Positions 54,669-63,672 of a stretch of 64,000 nt of DNA are shown here, one piece after another. Both the position numbers and the translations under genes were made by a program. The notes beneath the pieces are model-generated. The model was not told where the DNA came from. It worked only from the letters and a program-made list of their open reading frames with translations, and made no database searches. The stretch's first letter is position 1. The number at the start of each line of letters is the position of its first letter. Origin of the DNA: Lachnospiraceae bacterium XBD2001 (lineage in GTDB: Bacteria; Bacillota; Clostridia; Lachnospirales; Lachnospiraceae); assembly GCA_900116395.1 (NCBI GenBank), contig FPAN01000002.1:434001-498000 (forward strand). The letters are read 5' to 3'.

Positions 54669-54771
54669 AAAAATACAACCAACGGGGTTGTATTTTAAAA
54701 GGGGGGTTATATAAATATATAAAGGGGAAATGACCTTAAAGAAACTTATTGGGGGTGTTTCCTTAAGTCAT
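54669..54771 (+). other. Intergenic region with two further hairpins
   Basis: The gap 54612-54938 holds no gene I can support. Besides the terminator it has AAATACAACC/GGTTGTATTT (54671-54695) and a 42-bp palindrome ATGACCTTAAAGAAAC (54730-54745) / GTTTCCTTAAGTCAT (54757-54771). The second could end an RNA or mark a binding site; no promoter or T-run supports a choice. Confidence 0.45.
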
Positions 54772-54937
54772 GATTATTATATCGCCACAGGGTGTGTATT
54801 TCAATAAACAAAATAACAAAATATACAATAACATATCAGAAAAACTGTGCAACCTGTACAAAAGGACTTCCTGTAGTGCATTTTATAGGCAAATCAAGTA
54901 AAATAAGAAACGTAGTATAAACTGAGGAATACTAGGA

Positions 54938-56437
54938 ATGCAACAGTTTTTAGCAGATTTAAAAGAGAAGAAAAATGTACGAGAGAGCCTAAGAGGGCTC
55001 ATCGATGAGATAAAAGGGAATCCTGCGGAATCTAAGGAGGTTCTTGCCGCGCTGTCGAAGGATGCGTGGTGCGAGTTGTTAGGTGACGAGGATGCCAAAA
55101 GCAGGAAGAATGCAGCAACGCTTCTTTCCCTTTTGCCATGGAGCCATGCAGATGCAGCAGACGTGGCAGAAGCACTTTTTTCCACATATGAGAAGGAAGA
55201 GACGCTGTTTGTACGGGAGTCTTACGTGAAGGCGCTTGCGGCCTTTGATTGTAAGGCACATTTAGACGAATTACAGGCGCGATTTGAGGAATTGACCAAT
55301 GGGGATTTTCCGGAGGAGGATCTAAAACATATCCGCAAGGAACGCCAGCAGTTGGGACAGTTGCTTGAGAAGCTGCAGGAAGAGAAGGGCCATAAGCGCA
55401 AGGGCTTGCCTCGTGGTCGGAAGTGGTTATTCCGCAGTGAGCCGTGGTTATTGGATTTGTTACAGCAGGATTATCCGGAAGGCAAGCGGTTGCCGTTCGG
55501 CTTGCTGGTAGAGGGCGGGAATCCGAAGGCACTCATTGAGAATCGTCTCTACGAGCAGTTATTGATTCAGATTCCGCAGTCCAAGAATGCGCCAATCCAT
55601 GAGGATGATTTTAAGAAGGGCTTTGCCCAGTGCGGGTTGCCCGCAATTTTATCGGAGCTCTTCGAGGGAGACAAGCCATTTGCTTTTCGCCTGGACATCT
55701 ATGGCAAGTATGAGAATGATCGACGGATTGCATTGATGAAGCAGGCTGCGGCAGCATTGGAAGATGCTACCGGTGGCAGACTCTACAACGCTCCAAGCGA
55801 CTATGAGATTGAATTGGTGTTGTTCCCGCGCCGGGACGGCAGTTTTGGCTTGTTTTTGTGGCCGGGAGATTTGGGTGCAGGACGTTTTGCCTATCGTAAG
55901 AATCACAGCGCGGTATCCATGGCACCACAGAAGGCGGCAGCGGCAGCGCGGATTGCGAAACCGTTTTTGACTTCCGGGGCGTTTCGTTTGGACGGATTCT
56001 GTGGAGAGGGCACGTTATTACTGGAATGTGACCGCGTGGCTAAGGCCAGAGAAGTCTTTGGATGTGATATCTTCGGGGATGCCATTCGCGGAGGCCGAGA
56101 GAATGCAGAGGCCGCTGGCGTAGACATTCATTTTGTTCAGCGCGATTATTTTGATTTTACCAATCGGGTGACTTTTGCAGAATTAATTACAGAGTTTCCT
56201 GATTTGTTCCATAAGGAGCCGGGAGAGAAGGATGAATTTTTTCGAGAGTTTTTCCGGAGCAGTATGGAATTAACCATGACAGAGTCCACCTGGGTGGTGA
56301 TAACCGCCGAGGAGAACCTGTTGAAGAAGTATGTTCGCTTGCATGAGCAGCTTAGTTTGAAGTTGCAGGCACCATTTGGCAAAGAAAAGGCACTTTATAT
56401 TATCCGGAGGCAGGAAGATGGACTTGACGAACATTGA
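54938..56437 (+). CDS. THUMP-type RNA methyltransferase-like protein with HEAT-like N-terminus
   Basis: In the 499-residue protein, residues about 1-130 are helical repeats (HEAT-like), about 150-290 resemble a THUMP/N-terminal RNA-binding part, and about 320-495 form a Rossmann methyltransferase with SAM motif FRLDGFCGEGTLLLE and EVFGCDIFGDAIRGGRENAE. This resembles the UPF0020/Trm11 group that methylates guanosine in tRNA or 23S rRNA, although the usual DPxCG(S)GT is changed to DGFCGEGT. GAGGAATACTAGGA precedes the start. It overlaps the next gene by 20 bp. Confidence 0.72.
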   Translation: MQQFLADLKEKKNVRESLRGLIDEIKGNPAESKEVLAALSKDAWCELLGDEDAKSRKNAATLLSLLPWSHADAADVAEALFSTYEKEETLFVRESYVKALAAFDCKAHLDELQARFEELTNGDFPEEDLKHIRKERQQLGQLLEKLQEEKGHKRKGLPRGRKWLFRSEPWLLDLLQQDYPEGKRLPFGLLVEGGNPKALIENRLYEQLLIQIPQSKNAPIHEDDFKKGFAQCGLPAILSELFEGDKPFAFRLDIYGKYENDRRIALMKQAAAALEDATGGRLYNAPSDYEIELVLFPRRDGSFGLFLWPGDLGAGRFAYRKNHSAVSMAPQKAAAAARIAKPFLTSGAFRLDGFCGEGTLLLECDRVAKAREVFGCDIFGDAIRGGRENAEAAGVDIHFVQRDYFDFTNRVTFAELITEFPDLFHKEPGEKDEFFREFFRSSMELTMTESTWVVITAEENLLKKYVRLHEQLSLKLQAPFGKEKALYIIRRQEDGLDEH

Positions 56438-59081
56438 AGATAAAGTGAATATGTTCAAATTCGGTGATGATGACCGGAACCGCCAGGTGATGCAGTCCAT
56501 GCAGGATCTATTTTGCCGCAGCAATCATATCTACGGCGTATGTTACGGTTTGACTTATAACAAGATTACGGAATTCTCCGGCACTGCAGATGAGGAGGCT
56601 TATTTGCGGCGCCATATTTCCGTTGAGATGGAGAAGACTCTGATTGCATCGTTCCGGGATGATGATCTCGAAGATGTCATCTCCGGGGATTCCAATCAGC
56701 CTTTTATTCTGTACAAGGCGGTTGCGATTCGTGGCCATTCCGGCAAGCTTTTAGGGGTTTGGATGATCAGCGGTATTGCTGCCGATCTGAAAAGTGACGT
56801 GGACAATGTCCCATCCAATATGCGTTTTACCACGTTGGCGGATTTCGAGAATGCGGTGCATTTTGTCGAGCTCTTAACCAAGGTGTATTTCCAGGAAAAA
56901 TTCCATTCTTTCTTATTAGAGGATCGTCTGGAGGAGACCCAGACTGCACAGAGCAAGCTGAAGCAGATGTTGCATCGTAACGAGGTAACAACGGAGGTTC
57001 TTAAGCTCTTAGAGTCGGACGGGGATTTCAACCAGATTGCGGACAATGTGCTGACCTTGGCCGGTGAGTACTTGGGCTTGTCCCATTGTAACCTCTTACG
57101 TTTGAATGCGGACGGACAGACGGTGGATTTGCTGTGTGAATGGTATGGGGATAATTATACCTCCATGATTCGCCAGTACAGCAAGCTCCAGAGCACGTCC
57201 ATTCCGTATTTTACCGGTCGTCCGTATACGATTTCTTCGGATTCGTTGATGCCGGAGGAGTTCACGGACTTTTTCCGGGATTTTAACATCAGTGCCGGTG
57301 TGTTCCTCCCGTTGACAGTGAACGACGAGCTGAGCATGTATTTGGGATTCATTGAGTCCAGAAGACCGCGTAAATGGGCTGTGGAAGACGTGCGCTTTTT
57401 AAATGACGTAAAGCGTGTCTTGCAGACCATTTTGTTAAAACGCATTACGAAGAATTCTCTGGCCAGCTCCTATGCGGCCATTGATGCAATCCTAGAGAAC
57501 AGTGGTTGCGGCATCTGCGTGTCGGATGCGTCCCACGGTTCTGTACTGTATTCCAACGATACCTTCAATAATATGCTGGTGGAGTTGTCGGATCGAATGA
57601 ATTTTGAGAGCAAGATGCTTGGAGATGCTGTGGAAGAGGGCGATGCCACTGAATATTATGCAGAGGCGGCAGGCCGTTGGTATTCCGTGACCCGTGCGCT
57701 GATTCGATGGGTGGACGGCCGGGAAGTGCAGATGTGCACCCTCTATGATATTACCCCGATGAAGGAGTATCAGAAGCAGATTGAGGAGCAGGCGAACCTG
57801 GATGATTTAACCGGTTTGTATAATCGTCATCGCTTCCGTAAGGATTTCCAGGATTCTATCCGGGATGCAGTGCGCTCCGGCGGAGATCAGGGAAGCTTCC
57901 TATGTATCAATCTGGATGATTTTAAGGATATCAATGACGGCCTTGGCCATAAGAACGGGGATACCTTGCTGACCTTGGTGGCGAAGTCCCTAAAGACCAT
58001 TTGTCGGGACCAGGCAAACGTGTATCGTCTGGGTGGCGATGAGTTCGCTATTTTGGTGCCGTACTATAACGAGTCGGAGGTGACCCGTATCACCGAGACC
58101 ATACAGAAGCGCTTTGAACAGCCTTGGGGCATTGGTGACAAGGATTACTACTGCACCATGTGCATGGGCGTTGTCAGCTACCCGAAGGACGGCGTGTCCG
58201 AGGATACCTTGATGCAGCGGGCAGACTATGCACTTTTTGAAGCCAAGAAAAAGGGCAAGAACCAGGTGGAGACCTACAATGCGGCAACCAATACCCATTC
58301 CCAGCGTCGTCTGGATTTGGAACGTTGTATGCGTGAGGCTGTGGCTGCCGGTTGTAAGGAATTCAAGGTGTACTATCAGCCGCTTGTGGATGTGACCAAG
58401 AAGGGACATCAGTGCTGTGGTGCAGAGGCCTTGGTTCGCTGGGATTCCAAGGATCTTGGTATGGTCATGCCGGGTGAATTCATTACCTTGGCAGAGTATC
58501 TTGGCCTTATTAATTCCATCGGTGAGCATGTGTTGGTAGAGGCCTGCAAGCGTTGCAAGTTCTGGAATGACTTCGGTCATCCGGAGTACAAGGTGAACGT
58601 GAATCTTTCGGTGGTTCAGCTCCAGCAGAAGACCATTGTAGACACCGTACGGAATGCTTTGATTTATACCGGTATCTATCCGGGCAACTTGACCTTAGAA
58701 GTGACGGAAGGCATTGCAGCCGGCGATATGGAGAATATGATTCATACCATGAACGAGCTGAAGGCGCTTGGTGTACGTCTGGCGCTGGATGATTTCGGAA
58801 CAGGCTATTCGTCCTTAAGCTATCTTCGTGAGTTGCCGCTGGATGTCATTAAGATTGATAAGTGCTTCGTGAATGAAGTGGGAGAGGATGCATTCTCTGA
58901 TGCCTTCGTGAAGACGGTGGCAGAGTTAGCGGATACCCTTCACGTGAACGTGATTGTGGAGGGCGTTGAGGACCAGGCCCAGGAAAGCGCATTAGAGGAT
59001 ATGAAGGTCCATATGATTCAGGGATATCTCTATGATCAACCGCTGACTCAGGATGAATTTGAGAGCAAGTATTTAGACTAG
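56418..59081 (+). CDS. GAF-PAS-GGDEF-EAL bifunctional c-di-GMP protein
   Basis: The 887-residue cytoplasmic protein has an N-terminal sensor (about 1-180), a GAF domain (about 205-345), a PAS-like region (about 350-450), GGDEF (about 460-625) and EAL (about 635-885). GGDEF is intact at residues 539-543 in YRLGGDEFAIL. EAL is intact with E670 in CGAEALVRW, TLEVTEG, LALDDFGTGYSSL, VIKIDKCFV and VIVEGVED. It can in principle both make and degrade c-di-GMP. ATG 56418 follows CGGAGGCAGGAAG inside the preceding gene, so translation is likely coupled. Confidence 0.9.
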   Translation: MDLTNIEDKVNMFKFGDDDRNRQVMQSMQDLFCRSNHIYGVCYGLTYNKITEFSGTADEEAYLRRHISVEMEKTLIASFRDDDLEDVISGDSNQPFILYKAVAIRGHSGKLLGVWMISGIAADLKSDVDNVPSNMRFTTLADFENAVHFVELLTKVYFQEKFHSFLLEDRLEETQTAQSKLKQMLHRNEVTTEVLKLLESDGDFNQIADNVLTLAGEYLGLSHCNLLRLNADGQTVDLLCEWYGDNYTSMIRQYSKLQSTSIPYFTGRPYTISSDSLMPEEFTDFFRDFNISAGVFLPLTVNDELSMYLGFIESRRPRKWAVEDVRFLNDVKRVLQTILLKRITKNSLASSYAAIDAILENSGCGICVSDASHGSVLYSNDTFNNMLVELSDRMNFESKMLGDAVEEGDATEYYAEAAGRWYSVTRALIRWVDGREVQMCTLYDITPMKEYQKQIEEQANLDDLTGLYNRHRFRKDFQDSIRDAVRSGGDQGSFLCINLDDFKDINDGLGHKNGDTLLTLVAKSLKTICRDQANVYRLGGDEFAILVPYYNESEVTRITETIQKRFEQPWGIGDKDYYCTMCMGVVSYPKDGVSEDTLMQRADYALFEAKKKGKNQVETYNAATNTHSQRRLDLERCMREAVAAGCKEFKVYYQPLVDVTKKGHQCCGAEALVRWDSKDLGMVMPGEFITLAEYLGLINSIGEHVLVEACKRCKFWNDFGHPEYKVNVNLSVVQLQQKTIVDTVRNALIYTGIYPGNLTLEVTEGIAAGDMENMIHTMNELKALGVRLALDDFGTGYSSLSYLRELPLDVIKIDKCFVNEVGEDAFSDAFVKTVAELADTLHVNVIVEGVEDQAQESALEDMKVHMIQGYLYDQPLTQDEFESKYLD

Positions 59082-59099
59082 ATTTTTTGGAAAAATCGG

Positions 59100-59128
59100 T
59101 TGACTTCTTATGCAAGAACAGATACAAT
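59100..59128 (+). promoter_or_regulatory. Promoter of tRNA-Leu(CAG)
   Basis: TTGACT (59100-59105) and TACAAT (59123-59128) have a 17-bp spacer; the tRNA starts 11 bp later. Confidence 0.82.
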
Positions 59129-59139
59129 GACACTTGCGT

Positions 59140-59223
59140 GCAGGAGTGGCGGAATTGGCAGACGCGCAGGCTTCAGGTGCCTGTGGTAGCAATATCGTGT
59201 GGGTTCAAGTCCCATCTCCTGCA
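59140..59223 (+). tRNA. tRNA-Leu (anticodon CAG)
   Basis: Acceptor GCAGGAG/CTCCTGC, a D arm, anticodon stem CAGGC/GCCTG with loop TTCAGGT (anticodon CAG, codon CUG), a long variable arm as expected for Leu, and T arm GTGGGTTCAAGTCCCAT are all readable. CCA is not encoded. Confidence 0.93.
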
Positions 59224-59232
59224 CTACATAGA

Positions 59233-59265
59233 AAAAGCCTCAGGCGATAGCCTGGGGCTTTTTTT
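59233..59265 (+). terminator. Intrinsic terminator of tRNA-Leu(CAG)
   Basis: AAGCCTCAGGC (59235-59245) pairs with GCCTGGGGCTT (59250-59260), loop GATA, then TTTTT. Confidence 0.88.
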
Positions 59266-59289
59266 GTGCAGGAGATGGGACCTGAACCC
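59266..59289 (-). repeat. Inverted copy of the tRNA-Leu 3' end
   Basis: Bases 59266-59289 (start GTGCAGGAGATGGGAC) are the reverse complement of the tRNA 3' end at 59201-59224, 23 of 24 positions, placed directly after the terminator. Confidence 0.85.
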
Positions 59290-59375
59290 TCTACAAAAAA
59301 CTAGCATTTGTACAACTAGGTTGGATATAATACAACTGTAGTTTGCGTGTCTAGAAGACAGATTAGGAGAACAAC

Positions 59376-59921
59376 ATGGAATTATACAAGGGAAGACCCG
59401 AGGATTGCACGGGGCGTTTGCCGCGGGAAGTGCGAACATATGACTATTTGGATGAGCTTGGCATTGCGTACGAGCGGGCGGACCATGAGGCGGCCAACAC
59501 CATGGAAGCCTGTAAGGCAGTGGATGATGCGCTTGGGGTTGTGATGTGTAAGAATCTGTTCTTATGCAACCGGCAGAAGACCAAGTTCTATCTACTTCTC
59601 ATGCCGGGAGATAAGAAGTTCAAGACCAAGGAGCTGTCTGCCCAGATTAATTCCTCCCGATTGTCCTTTGCAGAGGCCGAGGATATGGTGAAGTACTTAG
59701 ATATCGAACCGGGTTCGGTAAGTGTCATGGGACTGATGAATGATACGGAACATGCCGTGCAGCTCTTAATCGATGAGGATGTGCTCTCAGATGCTTATAT
59801 CGGTTGCCATCCGTGTGTGAATACATCCAGTATGAAGATTCCTACGGCAGAGATTGTGGAGAAGTTCCTGCCGGCAACAGGTCATACCTATCAGACGGTA
59901 CACCTGGTGGGTGAAGATTGA
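59376..59921 (+). CDS. YbaK/ProX-type aminoacyl-tRNA editing deacylase
   Basis: The 181-residue protein resembles the free-standing prolyl-tRNA editing domain family (PrdX/YbaK). After an N-terminal helix it has VVMCKNLFLCNRQKTKFYLL, RLSFAEAEDMVKYLDIEPGS, then VSVMGLMND, and the late motif GCHPCVNTSSMKI. It would remove wrongly attached amino acids (such as Ala or Cys) from tRNA-Pro. ATG 59376 follows TTAGGAGAACAAC. A TATAAT at 59326-59331 is a possible -10. Confidence 0.88.
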   Translation: MELYKGRPEDCTGRLPREVRTYDYLDELGIAYERADHEAANTMEACKAVDDALGVVMCKNLFLCNRQKTKFYLLLMPGDKKFKTKELSAQINSSRLSFAEAEDMVKYLDIEPGSVSVMGLMNDTEHAVQLLIDEDVLSDAYIGCHPCVNTSSMKIPTAEIVEKFLPATGHTYQTVHLVGED

Positions 59922-59939
59922 TCATAGAGAGGATTGCCT

Positions 59940-60479
59940 ATGAAGCTATTCCATACAAGTGATGTAGTGATTGAAGATCCGGATATTCGCCATGGTCGGG
60001 TGAATGCAGATTTCGGTCAGGGATTCTACCTGTCGCCGGACTATGAGTTTTCCCGCCGCTGGGCAAAAAGAGATGCCTACATCAACGAATATGAACTGGA
60101 TACCGAGGACCTTCATGTGGTGCGCTTGCAGCGTGACGAGGATTGGTTTGAATACATTTTTCACAATCGGCGGGCGAAGGATACTATCGAAGCAGATGTG
60201 ATTATCGGGCCCATTGCAAATGATACGATTTACGATACGCTTGGCATGATTAGTAGCGGGTATCTAGAACCGAAGGAGGCATTGGAGTTGCTTCTGATTG
60301 GACCGGAGTACACCCAGGTTGCAATCAAAAGCGACCGTGCCAAGGCACAGCTTCATTGGCTTAGTGCCAAGCAGGTCCAGGTGGACGAGGCGGTGTTTGA
60401 AGCTCGCCGACAAGAAGAGTTGGAATACCAACAATTGTTTGCCAAGACGATGCAGCGCCTGGCAGAGGATACAGAGTAG
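59940..60479 (+). CDS. DUF3990 family protein (ADP-ribosyltransferase-like)
   Basis: The 179-residue protein begins LFHTSDVVIEDPDIRHGRVN and continues with DFGQGFYLSPDYEFSRRWA, the pattern of DUF3990. This family is thought to share the ADP-ribosyltransferase fold (an HxS/T-like start and a GFYLS-type strand). Members are often found beside small DUF3791 genes and may act as toxins; no such partner is seen here. ATG 59940 follows AGAGAGGATTGCCT. Activity is not shown by sequence alone. Confidence 0.8.
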   Translation: MKLFHTSDVVIEDPDIRHGRVNADFGQGFYLSPDYEFSRRWAKRDAYINEYELDTEDLHVVRLQRDEDWFEYIFHNRRAKDTIEADVIIGPIANDTIYDTLGMISSGYLEPKEALELLLIGPEYTQVAIKSDRAKAQLHWLSAKQVQVDEAVFEARRQEELEYQQLFAKTMQRLAEDTE

Positions 60480-60514
60480 GGTATGAATAGAGGGTATATA
60501 TTAGGAGGAAACAC

Positions 60515-61144
60515 ATGAACGAGAACATTACAAAACGTAACGAATTACTGGCCCAGAAGGTCATCAAGGGTTTAGAGTCCCGGAACATGAAGGGCTACTA
60601 CGCAGCTAACAAGGAAGAGGCTCTGGCCAAGGCATTGGAGCTGATTCCGACGGGAGCTTCCGTTACCATGGGTGGCGCCATGTCTGCCCATGAGATTGGC
60701 TTGGTAGAGGCTTTGAAAAAGGGAGACTACAACTTCATCGATCGGGATGCCGCAGAGGATAAGCGTGCAGCTATGTTGCAGGCATATGATGCCGACTTCT
60801 TCTTAACCAGTGCCAATGCCATGACAGAGGACGGCGTGATGGTCAACATCGATGGCAATGCTAACCGCGTGTCTGCCATTGCCCAGGGACCGAAGCATGT
60901 CCTTGTAATTGTTGGTATGAATAAGATTTGTGTGGATGCAGATGCAGCCATGAAGCGTGCCCGCAATGTGGCAGCGCCTATTAATGCGCAGCGCTTTGGA
61001 CTGTCTACGCCGTGCGCTAAGACCGGTGCATGCATGGACTGTAAGTCCCCGGATACCATCTGCTGCCAGTTTTTGATTACCAGATATTCCCGCCATGCGG
61101 ACCGCATTCATGTGATTCTGGTAAATGATGTATTAGGGTTTTAA
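60515..61144 (+). CDS. LUD-domain protein (LutC/YkgG-like)
   Basis: The 209-residue cytoplasmic protein matches the LUD domain: ALELIPTGASVTMGGAMSAH, DADFFLTSANAMTEDGVMVN, then IDGNANRVSAIAQGPKHVLV, and a cysteine-containing C-terminus (CMDCKSPDTICCQ). LUD proteins take part in lactate utilisation with LutA/LutB, but this stand-alone form has no such partners here, so the role is uncertain. AGGAGGAAACAC precedes ATG 60515. Confidence 0.85.
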   Translation: MNENITKRNELLAQKVIKGLESRNMKGYYAANKEEALAKALELIPTGASVTMGGAMSAHEIGLVEALKKGDYNFIDRDAAEDKRAAMLQAYDADFFLTSANAMTEDGVMVNIDGNANRVSAIAQGPKHVLVIVGMNKICVDADAAMKRARNVAAPINAQRFGLSTPCAKTGACMDCKSPDTICCQFLITRYSRHADRIHVILVNDVLGF

Positions 61145-61202
61145 AATTTTTCCAACACTTTAATGCCGATACCTATGTTTTATTGGAAAAAGGAAAAGAA
61201 AA

Positions 61203-61991
61203 ATGATTATTGAAAACATTGATGGAGGAAAGTCCTTTGACTGGGGAAAGACCTCTGAGGACTATGCGAAGTATCGGGATATTTATCCACAGGAATTCTA
61301 TGATTACATTCTGAATCTGGGCCTGTGTAGGGATGGGCAGCAGGTGTTAGATCTTGGTACCGGAACCGGCGTGTTGCCGCGGAATATGTACAAGTATGGG
61401 GCACATTGGACTGCTGCGGATATTGCCGAGAATCAGATTGCACAGGCCAAGGAGCTGGCTGCAGAGGCAGGCATGGATATTACATTTTTTGCCTCCAAGG
61501 CGGAAGATGTAGATTATCCGGAGAATACCTTCGATGTGATCACGGCATGCCAGTGTATCTGGTATTTTAATAACGATGTGACCCCAGAGCATTTTGCTAA
61601 GATGCTGAAGCCGGGCGGAAAGTTCCTGATTCTCTACATGGGCTGGCTTCCATACGAGGATCCGATTGCGGGCAAGAGTGAGGAGATTATTCGTAAACTG
61701 AATCCGAGCTGGACTGCTTATGGGGATACCGTGCACCCGGTGTGGGTGCCGGACCAGTATCTGGAGTATTTTGACTTGTTGTCCCGAGAAGAGTTCCGGG
61801 TAGACATTCCTTTTACCAGAGAAGGATGGCACGGCCGCATGCGTGCTTGCAGGGGTGTTGGAGCATCTATGTCCCCGGAGAATTTGGCAAAGTGGGATGC
61901 GGAGCATATGGAGATGCTGGAGCGGGAAGCTGAAGAGACATTTCCGGTGAAGCATTATTGTTCCATTGCGCAGTTGCAGGTGAAGAAGTAG
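61203..61991 (+). CDS. Class I SAM-dependent methyltransferase
   Basis: The 262-residue protein has the SAM-binding motif VLDLGTGTGVLPRNM (about residues 48-62), AADIAENQIAQAKEL and CQCIWYFNN, as in UbiE/small-molecule methyltransferases. The C-terminal part is family-specific. The substrate is unknown. It is followed by a remnant GNAT gene 10 bp downstream. Confidence 0.85.
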   Translation: MIIENIDGGKSFDWGKTSEDYAKYRDIYPQEFYDYILNLGLCRDGQQVLDLGTGTGVLPRNMYKYGAHWTAADIAENQIAQAKELAAEAGMDITFFASKAEDVDYPENTFDVITACQCIWYFNNDVTPEHFAKMLKPGGKFLILYMGWLPYEDPIAGKSEEIIRKLNPSWTAYGDTVHPVWVPDQYLEYFDLLSREEFRVDIPFTREGWHGRMRACRGVGASMSPENLAKWDAEHMEMLEREAEETFPVKHYCSIAQLQVKK

Positions 61992-62001
61992 GAGATAGAG
62001 A

Positions 62002-62208
62002 ATGAAACTGGTTTTTCCAACGATGGAATATAAAGAGAAAGCTATGGATTATATCAAGGAATTCCATGAGGTGCTGGTGGCTTGTAACAAGGAGAATGTG
62101 GCATCTGCAGGCGTAATCAAGAACTGTGGTGGTGTGTTGAAGGATGAGTTTTTCAGTGAGACCTATCAGGAAATGACGCAGATGTATTGCATTTCATGTT
62201 ACAAATAG
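62002..62208 (+). pseudogene. GNAT acetyltransferase with large internal deletion
   Basis: The 68-residue frame joins a GNAT N-terminus (MKLVFPTMEYKEKAMDYIKE, residues 1-20) directly to the C-terminal part of the same family (VLVACNKENVASAGVIKNCG, residues about 24-43, then a GG and ETYQEM tail). About 100 central residues normally present, including the acetyl-CoA binding loop, are missing. The frame is kept, which suggests a clean deletion. GTAGGAGATAGAGA precedes the start. A working enzyme is unlikely. Confidence 0.72.
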
Positions 62209-62240
62209 TTTATAGGGCATTTTATGGAGGAGTAGACGTA

Positions 62241-62633
62241 TTGGGACTATTTCAGTTGTTTAAGAAGAAAACGTTAGAAGATAAGCAGCCACAATTGACA
62301 GTGGAACAGATTGTGGATGCTTTTGAAAAGAAAAATCAGGAACTTGATGAGGGTGAGAGCATTCTTTTTGAAACCGGAATATATGACTTTACCGGTGAGA
62401 AGCTTTTTTATTTCAGTTTGGTGAAACAATATCCGAATGAAGCGGAAGAGTATGTGCAGGAGCACACGGACATCCTTTTCGAACCAGATGGTGAGAATAA
62501 TGAATTGAAAGAATGTGTATGGGATTTTGATTTAGATGATAACATTTTCGCTTATATTAAGAATTCTAAAGCATATGTCTATGCTATCGAACATCCTTAT
62601 CTGAAAGTGAATACTTACGAGGACGAGACATGA
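62241..62633 (+). CDS. Hypothetical acidic protein (130 aa)
   Basis: The likely start is TTG 62241, well spaced after GGAGGAG; the frame is open further upstream but overlaps the preceding remnant. The product begins with a short hydrophobic-basic stretch (GLFQLFKKK) and is then acidic (ETGIYDFTGEKLFYFSLVKQ). It overlaps the next gene by the ATGA arrangement, so the two are translated together. I recognise no family; size and acidity recall small immunity-type proteins, but that is a guess. Confidence 0.55.
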   Translation: MGLFQLFKKKTLEDKQPQLTVEQIVDAFEKKNQELDEGESILFETGIYDFTGEKLFYFSLVKQYPNEAEEYVQEHTDILFEPDGENNELKECVWDFDLDDNIFAYIKNSKAYVYAIEHPYLKVNTYEDET

Positions 62634-63043
62634 CAAGAACGGAATTTCGAAACTGGTTAAATACAACTTATGCCGAACCAACGGAGAGCTCATATTGGTA
62701 TCCATTGAAGAAAGTGAATGACAAGATACCTGTAATCGATTTTGATTCAGAAGAATTATGCGATGAGGGTATATTGAAGGGGCTCCTGCAGATTTTTATT
62801 AGCCATGGTATTCACGAGATGTTTGTTTTGCCGGAGTTTGAAGAAGGTTATAGCACAGATGATTTGGCGCGTATATTTCTCGTTGAAGATGAGGACGGTT
62901 ACGGATTTCCTTACGGCTCGGAAGAATTTTACTGTGATGATAGTTTGGAATGGGTTATATATTGTTCCCATGAGAACACGGTGACGTTCGGTGGGCACTG
63001 GCTTGTGGAGGAAGTTCGAAAACTAACAGAAGGACTGAAATAG
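62630..63043 (+). CDS. Hypothetical acidic protein (137 aa)
   Basis: The soluble 137-residue protein is rich in Asp and Glu with aromatic patches (SYWYPLKK and DSLEWVIYCSHENTVTFGGH). It overlaps the preceding gene by 4 bp (ATGA). The pattern of an acidic small protein ending in a W-containing strand resembles polymorphic-toxin immunity families, yet no toxin gene lies in the window and I cannot name a family. The GC content is lower than that of the genes around it. Confidence 0.58.
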   Translation: MTRTEFRNWLNTTYAEPTESSYWYPLKKVNDKIPVIDFDSEELCDEGILKGLLQIFISHGIHEMFVLPEFEEGYSTDDLARIFLVEDEDGYGFPYGSEEFYCDDSLEWVIYCSHENTVTFGGHWLVEEVRKLTEGLK

Positions 63044-63047
63044 TAAT

Positions 63048-63572
63048 ATGGAGATCAAGAAACTAAACTACGCAGATTTTGCAGGACAGACCTATCACGC
63101 TGAGATTCGCTCGGACAGATACCTCTCTATTGAGTCGGAAGGGGACGGATTTGCAATCGAGTGGAAGACAATTGAGCCGGAGCTGGTGAAGGAGCTTACC
63201 GACGATATGCTCTCTGAGTGGCTGGAGAATCTGGTGGCATATGGCGCATACGAAGGAGAACAGCTTCTTGGCTTTGTGGAAGGATTTCTGGAAAAGTGGA
63301 ACAATCGCTTCCGCCTCACCAATATCTGTGTATTTGAGGGGACGCGCAGACATTCTGGTGTGGGCAGCGCGCTACTGGAGCGCATCATGCAGGATGCACT
63401 CGCCAGTGGTGCCCGTATGGCCGTATTAGAGACCCAGAGTTATAACAGCAAAGCCATCGCTTTTTACAAGAAGAATGGATTCGAGTGGATTGGCTTCGAT
63501 CGTTACGCGTATTCCAACGATGGCCCAAAGGATCATAACATGCGCATTGAGATGGGGAAGAAGCTCAAATAG
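63048..63572 (+). CDS. GNAT-family N-acetyltransferase
   Basis: The 174-residue acetyltransferase has acetyl-CoA loop motif RRHSGVGSALLERIMQDALA (about residues 101-120), the strand MAVLETQSYNSKAIAFYKKN, and the GF ending typical of GNAT enzymes. The ETQSYNSKAIAFYKKNGF pattern resembles streptothricin-acetyltransferase-like proteins, but substrate identity is not established. It starts 4 bp after the preceding gene. Confidence 0.85.
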   Translation: MEIKKLNYADFAGQTYHAEIRSDRYLSIESEGDGFAIEWKTIEPELVKELTDDMLSEWLENLVAYGAYEGEQLLGFVEGFLEKWNNRFRLTNICVFEGTRRHSGVGSALLERIMQDALASGARMAVLETQSYNSKAIAFYKKNGFEWIGFDRYAYSNDGPKDHNMRIEMGKKLK

Positions 63573-63632
63573 AGACCTGACATCTTATGCTATTTGGCTT
63601 GAAAAGTTGCACAATTTCCGCGGAAAAAGTTA

Positions 63633-63661
63633 TTGACTTATATGAGTAAAACATATAGAAT
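63633..63661 (+). promoter_or_regulatory. Promoter of tRNA-Leu(AAG)
   Basis: TTGACT (63633-63638) and TAGAAT (63656-63661) have a 17-bp spacer; the tRNA begins 12 bp later. Confidence 0.75.
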
Positions 63662-63672
63662 AACATTTGTTC

